NCBI GenBank assembly: GCA_963971575.1
Contig: OZ020611.1
Location: 63,149,381 to 63,213,380, forward strand
DNA length: 64,000 bases
Origin: Liopterus haemorrhoidalis
Lineage: Eukaryota; Arthropoda; Insecta; Coleoptera; Dytiscidae
Reading direction: 5' to 3'
Shown here: in pieces, positions 33,592-44,187 of the stretch
Numbering within the stretch: position 1 is the first letter of the stretch
How the letters are laid out: each line of letters opens with the position of its first letter
Notes under the pieces: generated by a model
Seen by the model: the letters and a program-made list of their open reading frames with translations, nothing else
The model's database searches: none
What the model was told of the DNA's origin: nothing
Made by a program: the position numbers and the translations under genes

Positions 33592-33984
33592 TAGATGTCC
33601 ACCTTGGTCTTCTACAAATTTTTTATTTCGTTTTTTTTTATTGTATTTCTAATAATAAAGAAAATAATCGCGGTGTCCTGTTTCGCTCTTATACCCTGCA
33701 TATGTAGGCTTGCTAGTAAGCTATCAGCCTCGCCCACAAATGGCATTACTGGCTGAAATGATGTTTTGTTTTTAAGTTGAACATATTTCATAAGTATACA
33801 TCAGAAATGGTAAGACATTAGATAGTTTGGCGCAAATATTCATCGTAGTTATGTACCAGAATTTTTAATTAGCTAATTAACTATTAAATATTTTAGTGTA
33901 TACAACTGTTAGACTAATTTAGTATATTTTGTAAAACATAAAAGGTTGTTTACCGCCAGGTAAAAGTTTATAGGGACTGTGTTT

Positions 33985-34245
33985 CTTCATTTTCAACAGT
34001 AAAAAATTGGCTGCTAAATTACAAAGTGGTTGTACCAGCCTTGAAGATTATCCAAGTTCAGGACATCCAAAATGTGTAACCTCAAACGACATTATTTAAC
34101 AAATACATTATATGGTTTTGGATGATCGGCGAATAAAATACCGTGAAATATTGGAGGCCATAGGTATCTCAAAATGGTCGGTACATTACACCTGACCTGA
34201 ATTTTATGTATGAAACATCTGTGTGCAAGGTGGGTGACTTACACC
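33985..34245 (+). pseudogene. N-terminal relic of a mariner transposase
   Basis: In shifting frames: STVKNW, AAKLQSGCTSLEDYPSSGHP (mariner motif FRxGRxSLEDxPRSGRP), VLDDRRIKYREILEAIGISK (motif VLxDRRxKxxEIxExxGIS), then a segment ending CARWVTYTITRS (motif LSARWVPRLLT). The catalytic domain is missing. No TIRs found. Confidence 0.75.
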
Positions 34246-35796
34246 ATAACCAGAAGTATAAAAAAAATTAATAAATATTATAATCATATTGTTTAAGTAA
34301 TTATTAAATTTTACTTACTAATACCACGAAATGTTATAACAGTAATTTGAATTCTCTTACCTGGAAAAGAAAAGAAAAAATTAATATAAGGTAGTTTTAC
34401 AAGTTAATATAAAATAAAATAAAATACTAGTCATACAGAAATATTCTGACTGGATGTGACGAAGATTAGAATTTTGAGGTGAATGATGAGCAAGACAAGA
34501 AGATATAGGATACGGAGGTTTCAAAGATGGTGCAAGAAAAAAGACCACTGGTATGGACATATTATGAGGAAGGATATACAATACCATGTTCCGCAACTTT
34601 ACGCAAAAAACAAAAAATAATAATAAAATAAATAATGGTATATTTTGGTAAATTAGCAGAATTGAAGTTATAATAATATTTTTCGTTAATTGAAGTGAAA
34701 AGTAGATTTTTCATGAATTCGAAAAATTTATCAACTTTGGGCCGGTCTAACGGCGAAACCGTTCATCCCACAAGAAAAACTTATGAGAGCAAAATTATAA
34801 AAAAAATGATTCCTCTTTAATTCAAAATAGAAATATTTATATATTGAATTTTGCAATGGAACGAAGATATTTACAACAAAAAAAAAAAAAAACATTTTTG
34901 CACGTTTTTCGAGGTTTTTTTCGTTTCGGCAAGAAATTTTAGTCGCAAAATGAGACAGCATCTCAAGACCTATTCATCCAAAACTCCCAAATTGCCGCCT
35001 AATATGTTTCTGCTTAATATATCAGCAAACAATAGTTGCCACAGTAATTGATACGACTTTTTCCTTTTCTGGTCCTGGTAATGTAGGGACTGACTTGAAG
35101 AGAACTTGAAGAGGGCGCGTTGTGTTCGTAGAAAATACACTCAGGAGCATTTCCCTGCATTTTCTCAATACTAGCAAGTCATCAATATCGAAAATATGAA
35201 CAATTTATAGTAATATTGTTATTTATCATTCAAGTAAAATATAATTATGATTTAAATAAAAGTACAATAAAATGTAAGAATTAAACAGAAATTTATACTC
35301 AATATCAGGTATGACAGTTATAAATAGAGTAACGTCTATATTTATATAGTTTATTGATATAAATTCCAATTCCAATGATAGTTAAAACTTTAAATTCATA
35401 TTTATCGTTTTATGTAAAACATTTTAAGTTTATTTGACTAAACTGTTTCAATATTACTAGAAAGATTTTTGCAATAAGATTCTGTCTTAGATGTGGTTAA
35501 AGAAATTCAACCTTTCTAGATTTATCCATTTAAATACATATATTTTCTTTAAAATAAATGAATTACTTTGTAGTTTTTTTCTCACTTTGACGCATTTTCA
35601 TTGCCTCACCTAGTACCGCCTTGTGTCACACCGGTGTCGCGGCTTAATGATATAGGATCACTGTACTACATGAAATTTGAAAACATTTTCTTTTTTAAAC
35701 TGAAAATATAATAAATTCAATTTGTACCATTTCCGTTTTTATTTTCCAGATTTATAAGACCAAGTTGTCGATAGAAACTTGTTGTAGAATCTAGAT
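34246..35796. other. No gene seen
   Basis: Small frames at 34381-34596, 34731-34961 and 34851-35051 are low-complexity or antisense to each other. Nothing recognised. Confidence 0.4.
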
Positions 35797-36711
35797 CAGG
35801 GCGGTTCAACCTTTTTGAATTTGGGATCTACTTTTTTATATATATTGTTAACACGATCGACCAGAACGCATAGCAAGCCACCGGTGTGTGTGCGTGTGCG
35901 TGTGTGTGCGTGTGCATGTGTGTGTGTGTGTACGATAACTCAAAAACGGTTGGACTTAAAGAGTTCGTTCTGGTACTAAAAAAATCTCCTAATAATTGAG
36001 AAGAACCCTATTGTTTTTATTAAAATCCGAAACCGGAAACGGAAGTTATTAAACTTTCACCTGACTAAAAGTCAGCAAACGGACGGTTACTTCTAGCACT
36101 ATTTTTTACTTGCCCGACCTTAATATATAAGGGGCAAGTATTGTAATCGCGAAAATTTTCGATGTCGAGATTTTGACGGAAGACCACGTTTCATGGTCCA
36201 GGGAATCCAAAAAACCTATTTTCGAAGTGCCGTCCGTATGTCTGTGTGTATACACGATAACTCAAAAACGGTTTAACTTAAAGTGTTCGTTCTGGTACTA
36301 AAAAATTCTCCGGATAATTGGGAAGTACCCTATTGTTTTTTATGAAAATCCGAAACCGGAAACGAAAGTTATTAAACTTTAAAATTTTTAAAAATTCGTA
36401 ACTAGTAAACCAAGCCTTGGACAAAAATTTGTATAGAACATAATTTGATGTATTTTTGAAAATTTACCTAAAACTTTCTAAAAAAAAAAAAAAATTTAAA
36501 TATATTTTTTTTAATTATTATTTTTTTATAAGAGGGCAAGTCTAGCGGAGGTCTCTCTTCGCCACTGGTTTAATTTTTCATTTATGTTTAGGTTATGTTT
36601 ATGTATTATAAAATATATTTTTAAGTACATGGAAGCGAGAAAACTAGAGATCTACTTAAAACAACGCCGCGATCGACCGGTAGATTGCGATCGACTGGTT
36701 GGGCAGCCCTG
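35797..36711. mobile_element. hAT-type element carrying family C sequence
   Basis: The left end is CAGGGCGGTTCAACCTTTTT and the right end is the complement of CAGGGCTGCCCAACCAGTCG. Both carry GATCGACC-type motifs. The flanks ATCTAGAT (35789-35796) and CTCTAGAT (36712-36719) are an 8-bp duplication with one mismatch. The interior consists largely of family C: a partial copy at about 35886-36060 with a (GT)n tract, and a fuller copy at about 36106-36570. No transposase. Confidence 0.85.
36106..36570 (+). repeat. Family C repeat, copy 1
   Basis: Closely matches 62703-63210. It begins TTACTTGCCCGACCTTAATA, immediately followed by GGGGCAAGTATTG, which forms a small terminal hairpin. It contains CGATGTCGAGATTTTGAC, CCACGTTTCATGGTCCAGGG, GTGCCGTCCGTATGT, and CGATAACTCAAAAACGGTTT. 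It ends GAGGGCAAGTCTAGCGGAGG then CTTCGCCACTGG. No protein gene. The type of element is not known. Confidence 0.75.
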
Positions 36712-37165
36712 CTCTAGATCATAGAATAGGCAAAAAAATGGGATTATCTCTGCCGTACCGAAAGGGGTACAAAATAAGGTTGCACCGATTAATCGCCCAT
36801 ATGGGTCATTTTGCCGATTAATCTGTTCCGAATTTTTGGCCGATTAATCGGTTTTGATAATTGACCATTCTTATTTTTATTATTATTGTTAGACACGTAT
36901 GAATTGTTAGACAAATTTGAAAAACATTGGAACTACAGTCCTGCAAAATTCCAACCTTGTTAATCCTATTCTATATGCATTTCCAACTAATCATATAAAA
37001 CGCAAGTGTCTATTATGATAAAATGTCATTCTATGATTAAAAAATTTTTACTCTTCTTTTTAGTTTTAAATTTAATGAAATTTATAACCACCACTGAACT
37101 ATTTTTTTGTTAACTCATATAAAATTTTATTGCGTCATATGATTTTATTTTTCGATGCATATAAC
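36712..37165. other. No gene; cluster of CCGATTAATCGG motifs
   Basis: At about 36786-36860 there are four CCGATTAATC-type motifs (CACCGATTAATCGCC, GCCGATTAATCTG, GGCCGATTAATCGG), which look like transposon subterminal sites, but I found no TIR pair. Confidence 0.35.
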
Positions 37166-38005
37166 CAGGGTTGCCAACAGTGAATATTAATTTTCCACCA
37201 AAAGTGCCAATAAACATATAATCAAATAAGATCCCTTTAACAATGTTTTAAAAATTTGAAACTAAATCAAGGATTTTAGTTGGCGTTTCCGAGCGCTCAT
37301 CCATGTGATAAACTTAGTAAATAAAAAATAACAAAATTAAAAAATACTAAAACAAAAAAAAAAAAAATCAAATAAACATGATTACTCTCATGTTAGATAG
37401 CTCTCACGAGTAAGGATACAAAAGTGTTTAAATCAAACTGGAATGCACTTTGTGCACTTGTAAATAAAAATACTTTACTTTCAAGTGATTATAGAAAATT
37501 TTGTAGCCAAAAAATAATCTCAAGTCATATCGGCGGCTGCTCAGCCCAGACTGGGAAGAAAATCCCTTCTGTCGAAGTACATGGCGCAACCTAGTGACAA
37601 ACGGTATACAGCACTACGAACGGACACGTATAGAGCATACACTAGTACGCAATAAACGCAAATCCAGATTTCAGACGCTGTTGCCTGATTCTGCCTATAA
37701 TTATCTCTGCGCTATTTGCGGCAAAATGTTCGTATCCAGAATTGGACTCTTCAGTCATAAACGAGCCCACTCTCGTCAAAATCTTTGAAATATTCATCTT
37801 TAGTAGCGAAGTGCTGTCGTCGATTCGACGTGGCCGTTATATATGTATATTTTTTGGGTAAACTTTGGTTACAAAATTTTTCTCCTAACTTGCTCATTTG
37901 TGTTTTTAGAAAAATCGTATTCTACCACCCTCTAGTAGTGGAAAAAAAATGGGAGTTTTTCAAAACTTTTCTGGGAATTTTCTATATGAAATGTTGGCAA
38001 CCCTG
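37166..38005. mobile_element. Element with hAT-like TIRs CAGGGTTGCCAACA
   Basis: The left end CAGGGTTGCCAACAGTGAAT and the right end (complement CAGGGTTGCCAACATTTCAT) are inverted. CAGGGTTGCCAAC is a common hAT-like terminus. The flanks (CATATAAC and ATGTCAGA) do not match, so either the boundary or the class is uncertain. It contains the LINE-derived zinc-finger fragment at 37560-37788. 840 bp. Confidence 0.6.
37560..37788 (+). pseudogene. C-terminal end of a LINE ORF2 with C2H2 zinc finger
   Basis: The frame reads RSTWRNLVTNGIQHYERTRI and then YLCAICGKMFVSRIGLFSHK before RAHSRQNL and a stop. The pattern (D)RxxWR, then CxxCGxxFxSRIGLxSHxRxH at the very C-terminus, is characteristic of certain non-LTR retrotransposon ORF2 proteins rather than a host zinc-finger gene. 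About 75 codons are left, open to the natural stop. Nothing of the RT is recognisable upstream. Confidence 0.65.
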
Positions 38006-39527
38006 ATGTCAGAAGGACGGACGACATTGTATACATGTATTTTTTTTCACGCAAATTATCAATCTAAGCTTACTACTTAAATTACCAGACAAAAAATGAG
38101 TTTGACATGGTTAATAAAAAAATGTAGCGAAAAAATGTTTTATTATCAGCTGCTTACAAAAACCCGAAATATGTCATAAATAATACTTTTCATCATTTGT
38201 TTAAAAATATTTTTCGATAAAATACATTGCCATCCACAAAACAAAGATCGCGAACACCTGTTCAACTACAACCAGCTATTCAAACATGATCGACGGGTTG
38301 CAGAACCTGCTAGAGCTAATGAAATTGAAAATTATTTTCAATTATAACCTCAAAATATTTTACTACTGGAACAAATATTACAAAAACGGAAGTAAAAAAT
38401 TACAGACTACAACGAAAAAGCAAGAATTTAGCAGTTAAATAAGTGAAAAAAATAGTATTCATGTATTTTAATAATTAGAGAACAAAATTATTATTAGAGA
38501 TTAAAACAAAGAAGTTTTGTTAATGAATTTGCTTGTTCTGGGACGTGTTATTTATTAAAATTATTAAAGTAAACTTATCACATTACAGATAAGGTTGTTA
38601 TTAAGGTTTTACTTACGTTTTATGGGATATAAAGCCATTGGTAGAGTTGCCATAGATACATGCTACAACCAACACGTATATAAACATAAACAAGCAGTTA
38701 TTATCACCATATTTTGTTTTAAAACACCAACAAACAAACGAAACCCATTAAAATAAGTTTAAAAACTTATTCATTTGTCTTTAAATCACAAAAAACATTC
38801 ACAAATAACCTTCTAAAACAAAACACAAATATAAACAACGCTTCTCCTAACCTCACTTTTGCATAAACCATATAACTCAATACAGATTTCACAAATATTA
38901 GCTCAAAATAACATTAATTATTATTAGAATTGTCCACAAAATGTTATTAATGTAAAATGTAATTAATTATTACGATTTTAGATTGTAAATTCACACGCGA
39001 AGCACTGTTTACAACTGAGACTTGAAGACGCATGGCATGGCCTCTACTATCTCTGTCTCTTTCTACAGAGACCAACAACAGATGTGAGTATTATGGGGTG
39101 GTTATTGCCCTCTCTGAGCCAGACAGGTAAATAATATTTAGAAGCGGACATGCCTGAAAAACTATACATTTATTTTTGTTGTCTCTTTTACGCTATTTTA
39201 ATTTTCTTTAATTGAAGAGAGGTGTGATTGGTTTAGAAAAGCCATAAGTTTTTTTTTTGTAAATACAAAGAGAGAATTTAGTAACATTTCATTAAGACAA
39301 TATAATGTATACAAAGTATACATACATACAAAGTCAGATATTGTTGAAAAGTTAGGTTAGGTTAAACAAAGATACGTTAAAAAAATTTGTAGTTGTTCAA
39401 ATCTTATAAATTTTATTATATTTTTTTATTTTATCTCATGGTTTATTATTTTTTTTTTTCAGTAAAATTTTTAATGTCCATTGGTTGAAAATTATATACG
39501 GCCGCTATTATTGTTTTTTACTTAAAT
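38006..39527. other. No confident gene
   Basis: About 38240-38345 reads DREHLFNYNQLFKHDRRVAE, PARANEIENYF in one frame, which is protein-like but unassigned and followed by a stop. About 39025-39065 (CATGGCATGGCCTCTACTAT) resembles 43535-43580. The rest is AT-rich. Confidence 0.3.
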
Positions 39528-39665
39528 CAGTGGCTCTCAACCGGTTCGCGGTGCACTGTAAAACAATTTTTCAAGCTTAACCTGTACAACAGGGGTCGGC
39601 AACCTTTATTAAGTGACGGGCCGCATTCAGTTTTTTTTTTATTTCTATGTCGCGGGCCGTATTCA
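39528..39665. mobile_element. Two hAT-like left ends, unpaired
   Basis: CAGTGGCTCTCAACCGGTTC at 39528 and CAGGGGTCGGCAACCTTTAT at 39590 are classic hAT termini; the second is followed by two GCGGGCC motifs. No matching right ends were found, so these are truncated or diverged elements. Confidence 0.5.
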
Positions 39666-39865
39666 GTAACATTTTTTTGCCTTCAAGTTCCTGTTTACCC
39701 CGGTTTACACATATTTATGATTACGCCTAATGACGCCTAATTTTAGGTTTGTTCGTTTGTCTGCTTAGATCACATTAGAGCAACATTTTAGGCGTTCGTT
39801 TGTGTAGAGCCGCAGTAAGGAAAACTTGCGCTAGGGACAAAACCGTGTTTTGGCGCCCTTGGCAA

Positions 39866-39985
39866 ATAAATGTAAGTGATAAGCAAAAACTTGGTTCTCA
39901 CCTCCTAAAATCTAAGTGATGAGCAAAAAAAAAGGTCCTTACCTCCCAAAATCCAAATGATGAGCAAAACAAAAAAAAAAGGTCA
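39866..39985. repeat. Short minisatellite related to the 44-kb array
   Basis: Nearly three units of about 44 bp, each with AA(A)TC(T/C)AA(G/A)TGATGAGCAAAA followed by an A tract and CTTACCTCC. The preceding TTTTGGCGCCCTTGGC resembles TTTGGCGCTCCTAATTTG before the 44-kb array, so both may derive from one element. The frame at 39957-40154 begins here and is not credited. Confidence 0.6.
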
Positions 39986-40244
39986 CGCCTTCGCAATGTG
40001 GCGCCCCTTAGTCAAGCTCGTCAGCGCCCTTTTCCTTAGTGCGCTAGGGGCCGTCGCCCCTATATATATCTTCGAAATATTTATCATTTCGAAACAATGC
40101 ACAGAACCAAAATTATTAACAGAACTTGTTTTCATTTTAAATAATTCTTGTTAATATACATTTTTGCTGTAATGTAAATAATAAGTGAAATAATTCAAGT
40201 TTTTAAGGTGGTTCATAGAAAAAAATAGCTTTTTGAAAATTTTT

Positions 40245-41240
40245 TAAAATCGGTTGAAATTGTGGTTAAACTGCTGGACCCTAGAGATGTTGCAATTTGA
40301 CATGCATATTATTATTATTATTATATACAGTTCTTTGACCCAGATAAAAAAAAAAAAAAAAAAACATTAAGGAGACTACCAAAAAACATTATCTCCCGAA
40401 AAATATATATTAGGCGTTTACGTTTATTCAATCCACAAGATTGCTCAGATTGATCTAGTGACGTCACAAGATTAGTCGGATTGCCCGGATTTTGTTAACA
40501 TTTTCGTAAGCGATATTTGTCTGAAGTTAAGTAGTGACGCCTGATGACGGTAGTGCTAACTGCAACTCTCAAATTTCTGTCGTTGATTACAACTGCTACC
40601 GCATTTTGTTTTATAAATATGAGTTTATAACTAATAACAGAATTCTATCACAAACGGCACTTATTTCGTATATTTTGTTAAGTTATGTTTTTAACACATT
40701 CCAATTGGCTGTACGATTAAATTTAACCGCGCTAACCACCACCACCAGCAATCCATTAATCCCAGCTATTCTGCCAGATCATCGGATTGCTTGGAAACGC
40801 TCGGATTGCTCCAGCGGTTCAATCGGATTGACTAAAAATAAGCTAATGTGTACGCTCCGACTGGCTTTCCGAACGGATCGCTCGGATTAATCGGACTGAC
40901 TAAACGTAAACGCCTGTTGTTTTGAAAGCGATGTTTGAAAATTGTGGGAAAAAAATAAAAACAAATTCTTTCCAATCTTATTTCCTAGAGGGGCTAATTT
41001 AAAAATCTGTAAAATGTTGAATAAGTAAATTGATGTGAACCGAAATAGAACGCTCGGTTTTTTAGATAAGAGTTTTTTTTTTTTCGAAGTTCAAGATAAT
41101 TTTTTTCATATTGTTTATTTATTAATTTTTTTCAAGTTAATGCACATTAAAAATATTGAAGTATAGATTAAGTAAGAATAAATAATCTAAAATTATTAAT
41201 TTGGTGCAATTTTTGTCAAAAAAAAATACAGCCGACCAAG
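40245..41240 (+). repeat. Diverged family A copy, split by a TIR element
   Basis: About 40260-40410 holds GCAATTTGACATGCATATTA and TTCTTTGACCCA, and about 40915-41080 holds AAAATCTGTAAAATG and TGATGTGAACCGAAATAGAA. Both are family A phrases in the right order. The copy is interrupted at 40412/40915. No tRNA-like segment is visible where expected (about 41080-41240). Confidence 0.55.
40413..40914. mobile_element. TIR element with repeated CGGATTG motifs (Harbinger-like)
   Basis: Ends are GGCGTTTACGTTTATTCAAT and, on the complement, GGCGTTTACGTTTAGTCAGT, an almost perfect 15-bp TIR. Inside both ends lie many copies of CGGATTG or CAGATTG (at least eight within about 110 bp of the ends). It splits a family A copy, which defines its limits well. 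The 118-codon frame at 40534-40890 runs through it, has no motif, and is probably chance. Confidence 0.75.
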
Positions 41241-41289
41241 CACGATTGGTGAAAACTTGTAATGAATGAATTAGAGACAGAAGCGTTAA

Positions 41290-42180
41290 CAAGATTCTAA
41301 CTTGGGGAGGAAGCTATGACTTTTTTTCCACTTTTCTGGCAGAAGTTTAATTCCGTGACGAAAAATGGTCTGTCTTTATAGCCAATCCATTCAGCAACCC
41401 AGTTTTCGACTTCTCCGTATTTATGGCAATGTATGTCGATCGAAACCGATGGTAATCGCTTAGGGCCAGGTTCGGAGAAAACACCGGACGCGGTAGAACC
41501 TCCCATTCGAGCTCCATCAGTGTTTGTTTCACAGCTATAGCAACATGGAGTCAAGCATTGTCATGGAGAAGAATTACTTTCCGGCGATCTGATGCAATGT
41601 TGTTTTCGCATCAAAGTCTCTAATTGTTGTCGACAATGTTGATTGTTTCCTTTGGTGTTAACAGTTCATAACACACTCTATATCCCACCAAATAGGGAGC
41701 ATTGCTTTATAACCGTGGATGTTTCACTTTGGTGTCGACTCTGATGAAACCAGGATCAACCCATGATTTCTTGCGTTTCGGATTGTCGAAATAGATCTAT
41801 TTTTCATCGCTGGTCACGATACGCCACAAAATCTATTCTTTTTATGCCTTACAAGCAAAGAAATCGAGATGTTTAAGCAATTAGCAATTTTCAACGAGCT
41901 GTTGAGCTAATTCTTTGAGTGTTTCAGTAGGGCTTTTTCAATAGAGCTTGCAGTTGTTTATCTTAGAACTTTTTCAATTGACATGTCCGTTGTTTGTTGC
42001 GACAGTCACAATTACCACTTTTGAATCGTTGAAAGCAATCTCTACATTCTGTTTCTGTTTCATGGAGTACATTCACCATAAGTGTTCACTAACAATCGAT
42101 GAGCTTCAGCTACACTTTTTTTCAAATCAAAGTACTGTAAAAGCAAGATTATTAAAGTATAAGGTTGTCTCGTAACTTGT
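41290..42180 (-). pseudogene. Mariner transposase pseudogene (DD34D, split by an insertion)
   Basis: The minus strand, from its N-terminal part at about 42133: FDLKKSVAEAHRLLVNTYGE. Then RIVTSDEK at about 41815 (first Asp), then YFDNPKRKKSWVDPG, KVILLHDNA (second Asp) at about 41565, and EWEVLPRPVFSPNLALSDYH at about 41500 (third Asp in LSDY). The C-terminal part (NWVAEWIGYKDRPFFV, LNFCQKSGKKV) is at about 41400-41320. All three catalytic aspartates are visible, but there are several frameshifts and stops. The frames at 41297-41554 and 41347-41532 are its pieces. Its start region is broken by the element at 42135. Confidence 0.85.
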
Positions 42181-43065
42181 AGTGGTGGGGAAAATAGAGA
42201 GGCTACGCGTCATCTGTATGCTAACGGGATGTCAGTCTTTGTTTATGGTATATGTTATATGCACGTGAAGTTTGAATTTTGGCTATAAATATAAAAATAT
42301 CGTTTAATTTTTTGATTTTCTACTTGTTTTAATTTCTTTTTTCTTCGAAAGGAATGTTTCTTCATTCTAAATTTCATTTTAAATGTGAAGAGAATAATAA
42401 GTGAAATATTTCAATATTTTAGTTTTAGGGTGTCCCCCCGTAACTACCCTGAAATTCAGCAAATTGAAAAAATGCATAGAACAAATACGATTTGTTTTCT
42501 TATAAACAATTTTTATTGTACAGTTTTTTCTGTTAAGATAGTTCTGTTTATAAAGGAAATATTTTAAGTTTTTTAGTACCAGTTTTAACTCAGAAACACC
42601 CATTAAGAAAGAAAATTTTGAGATATCATGCTTATATTTTAATCCTATTCTACTCTATTGTACCAAATTTCGTTAAAATACGTCCATATAACCTACAATT
42701 TTATTAATTACTATATTATTATAGCAATTTGTTTTTCTATTTTTATTTAAATATACCTAAAATTATATTTGAATTCGATTTTATTGTTATTTATTAACTT
42801 ATAATACAAATACACATCACCCTAAATTTTATATAAATCAGTATAAAATTTCCTTAGGTTTTTATTTATAATTTATTCAGTAGAACTGTATTGAAATAAA
42901 TATCTATTATGAAAATAGTCAATAAAAATATTTAAAAACGTGCAATATCTATATTAATTCTGTATTCTAGTTTGAACTACGCATACGTGTGACGTATTCC
43001 CTCTCACGCTCCGATTGGTCAGAAGTTACGAGACAACCTTTACTTTAATAATCTTGTTGTAGAAG
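42135..43065. mobile_element. 931-bp TIR element inserted in a mariner
   Basis: Inverted ends: CTGTAAAAGCAAGATTATTA then AAGGTTGTCTCGTAACTT on the left. The complement of the right end is CTTCTACAACAAGATTATTA then AAGGTTGTCTCGTAACTT. The TIR is about 50 bp. TA flanks both sides (42133-42134, 43066-43067). If it is removed, the mariner frame continues as FPMYRYFDLKKS across the junction, supporting the boundaries. No coding capacity. The superfamily may be Tc1/mariner, given the TA. Confidence 0.75.
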
Positions 43066-44187
43066 TACCTATACATCGGAAAAACAACTTATCGCGTTCC
43101 ATTTTAATTCAGTTCTAGAAAAGTACTTGCGTAAACCATGAATGACGTCTGATGATTGTCCACACTTCAAAATAACATAAGACACATCTGTCACTGCTTA
43201 CAACATACGCACCTAGAGCCATCTAAAGGGGAACAGCGGCTTTCAATACAACCTCCTATTAATAAGTTAATTCCATAAATTATTGTCTAAAATCAAAGTA
43301 GGAAAACATGTTTTTAAGAAAACATAAAAATTATAGACATTCCAAAAACTAATAAAATAGTTTACTGTATCAAAACTCTAGACTGTAATTCTGAGAAAAA
43401 TATTTTTCTTCTAAAGTCAGACATTTTTCCAAGAAGCACAAAACCACGTGTTCAATAATCAACGAAATCCAAAACAAAACGTGGTCTCATCGTTTAAAGT
43501 TTCCAATAAACTCGATGTAATGTCGGTGCAAACATGGCTGGCGTAGTTCTCTCTGTGGCTGTGAGAGAGATAGAAACATTCACCATATCGATCAGGAGGG
43601 AAGCACTGGACGTTCCATGTGCAGCATCCCTATAGTGAGACGGGAGAAAAAGCGGCACTGTGCTTGTGCTTGCCTGTTTGCTCTTCTAACTGAGGCCCCC
43701 TCGCAACGCGCGCACTAATGTCAAGAGGTCATGTGCTGGGATGCGCTCACAACACGCATCGAACTTCAGATATCAAATGCTGCAACACTAATTTGTTTAA
43801 GAATTTCAATCGGAAACATTTTAGCTTAGAAACAATATGGAACTTGAATTTGTTTTACACTTTTTCTTCTGTACCATCTCACAAAACTTGGTAATATATT
43901 TTTTTGTGACAATACTTCGACTAAAATATTTCTAAATGTAAATTAACTTGTTAAATATTTTATTACATTTAGTTAATTTATAGTGCTAACCTTTTGTTTT
44001 AGTTGTGCTTCTTTTCTAAATATTTCTAGAATTTTCTTTAATCATATTTAAATTTTTTTAGTGAAATTTATGTATCTCTACGTGTTTCTTAAGATCCTGG
44101 AGATATGATAAAAAAACTTATACAGGGCAATAATAAGGGTATTAAAGGTGGTAACTTACGCCATCTCGAATACTTTGGCGCTCCTAA
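43066..44187. other. No confident gene; GC-richer block at 43535-43760
   Basis: The block has a 33-codon ATG frame at about 43534-43635 (MAGVVLSVAVREIETFTI) with a good initiation context, but it matches no family I know. A related stretch at 39025-39065 suggests a repeat. It could be a 5' exon or promoter of a host gene, or an LTR fragment; I cannot decide. Confidence 0.3.

Larger units (their letters stand above)
31657..33697. mobile_element. Long inverted-repeat element containing nested insertions
   Basis: The left arm, about 31657-31815, begins GAGTGTATAACAGCGAAACG. The right arm ends at about 33697 with the complement GGGTATAAGAGCGAAACAGG. Pairing continues through TTATTATTAGA, GTAGAAGACCAAGG-like, ATAGAAGAAAATATTTTGT and GGTTCTCAAGCTAGAGCACA (left) / GGTTTTCAAGCTAGAGCACA (right, about 32974-32995). 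The right arm is split by a DD41D mariner (33026-33591). Between the arms lie a SINE and a hAT MITE. Removing these leaves an element of roughly 0.9 kb with arms of about 160 bp. The CATTGG/CCACTG motif within the arms looks like a hAT end, so one interpretation is a hAT element inside another fold-back. Family unknown. Confidence 0.7.

Noticed and set aside
37594..37788. Host C2H2 zinc-finger gene
   Set aside because: The context (xRSTWR motif and a single C-terminal SRIGLFSH finger) is that of a LINE ORF2 end.
40534..40890. 118-codon open frame
   Set aside because: Lies across a non-coding TIR element; composition and lack of motif fit chance.
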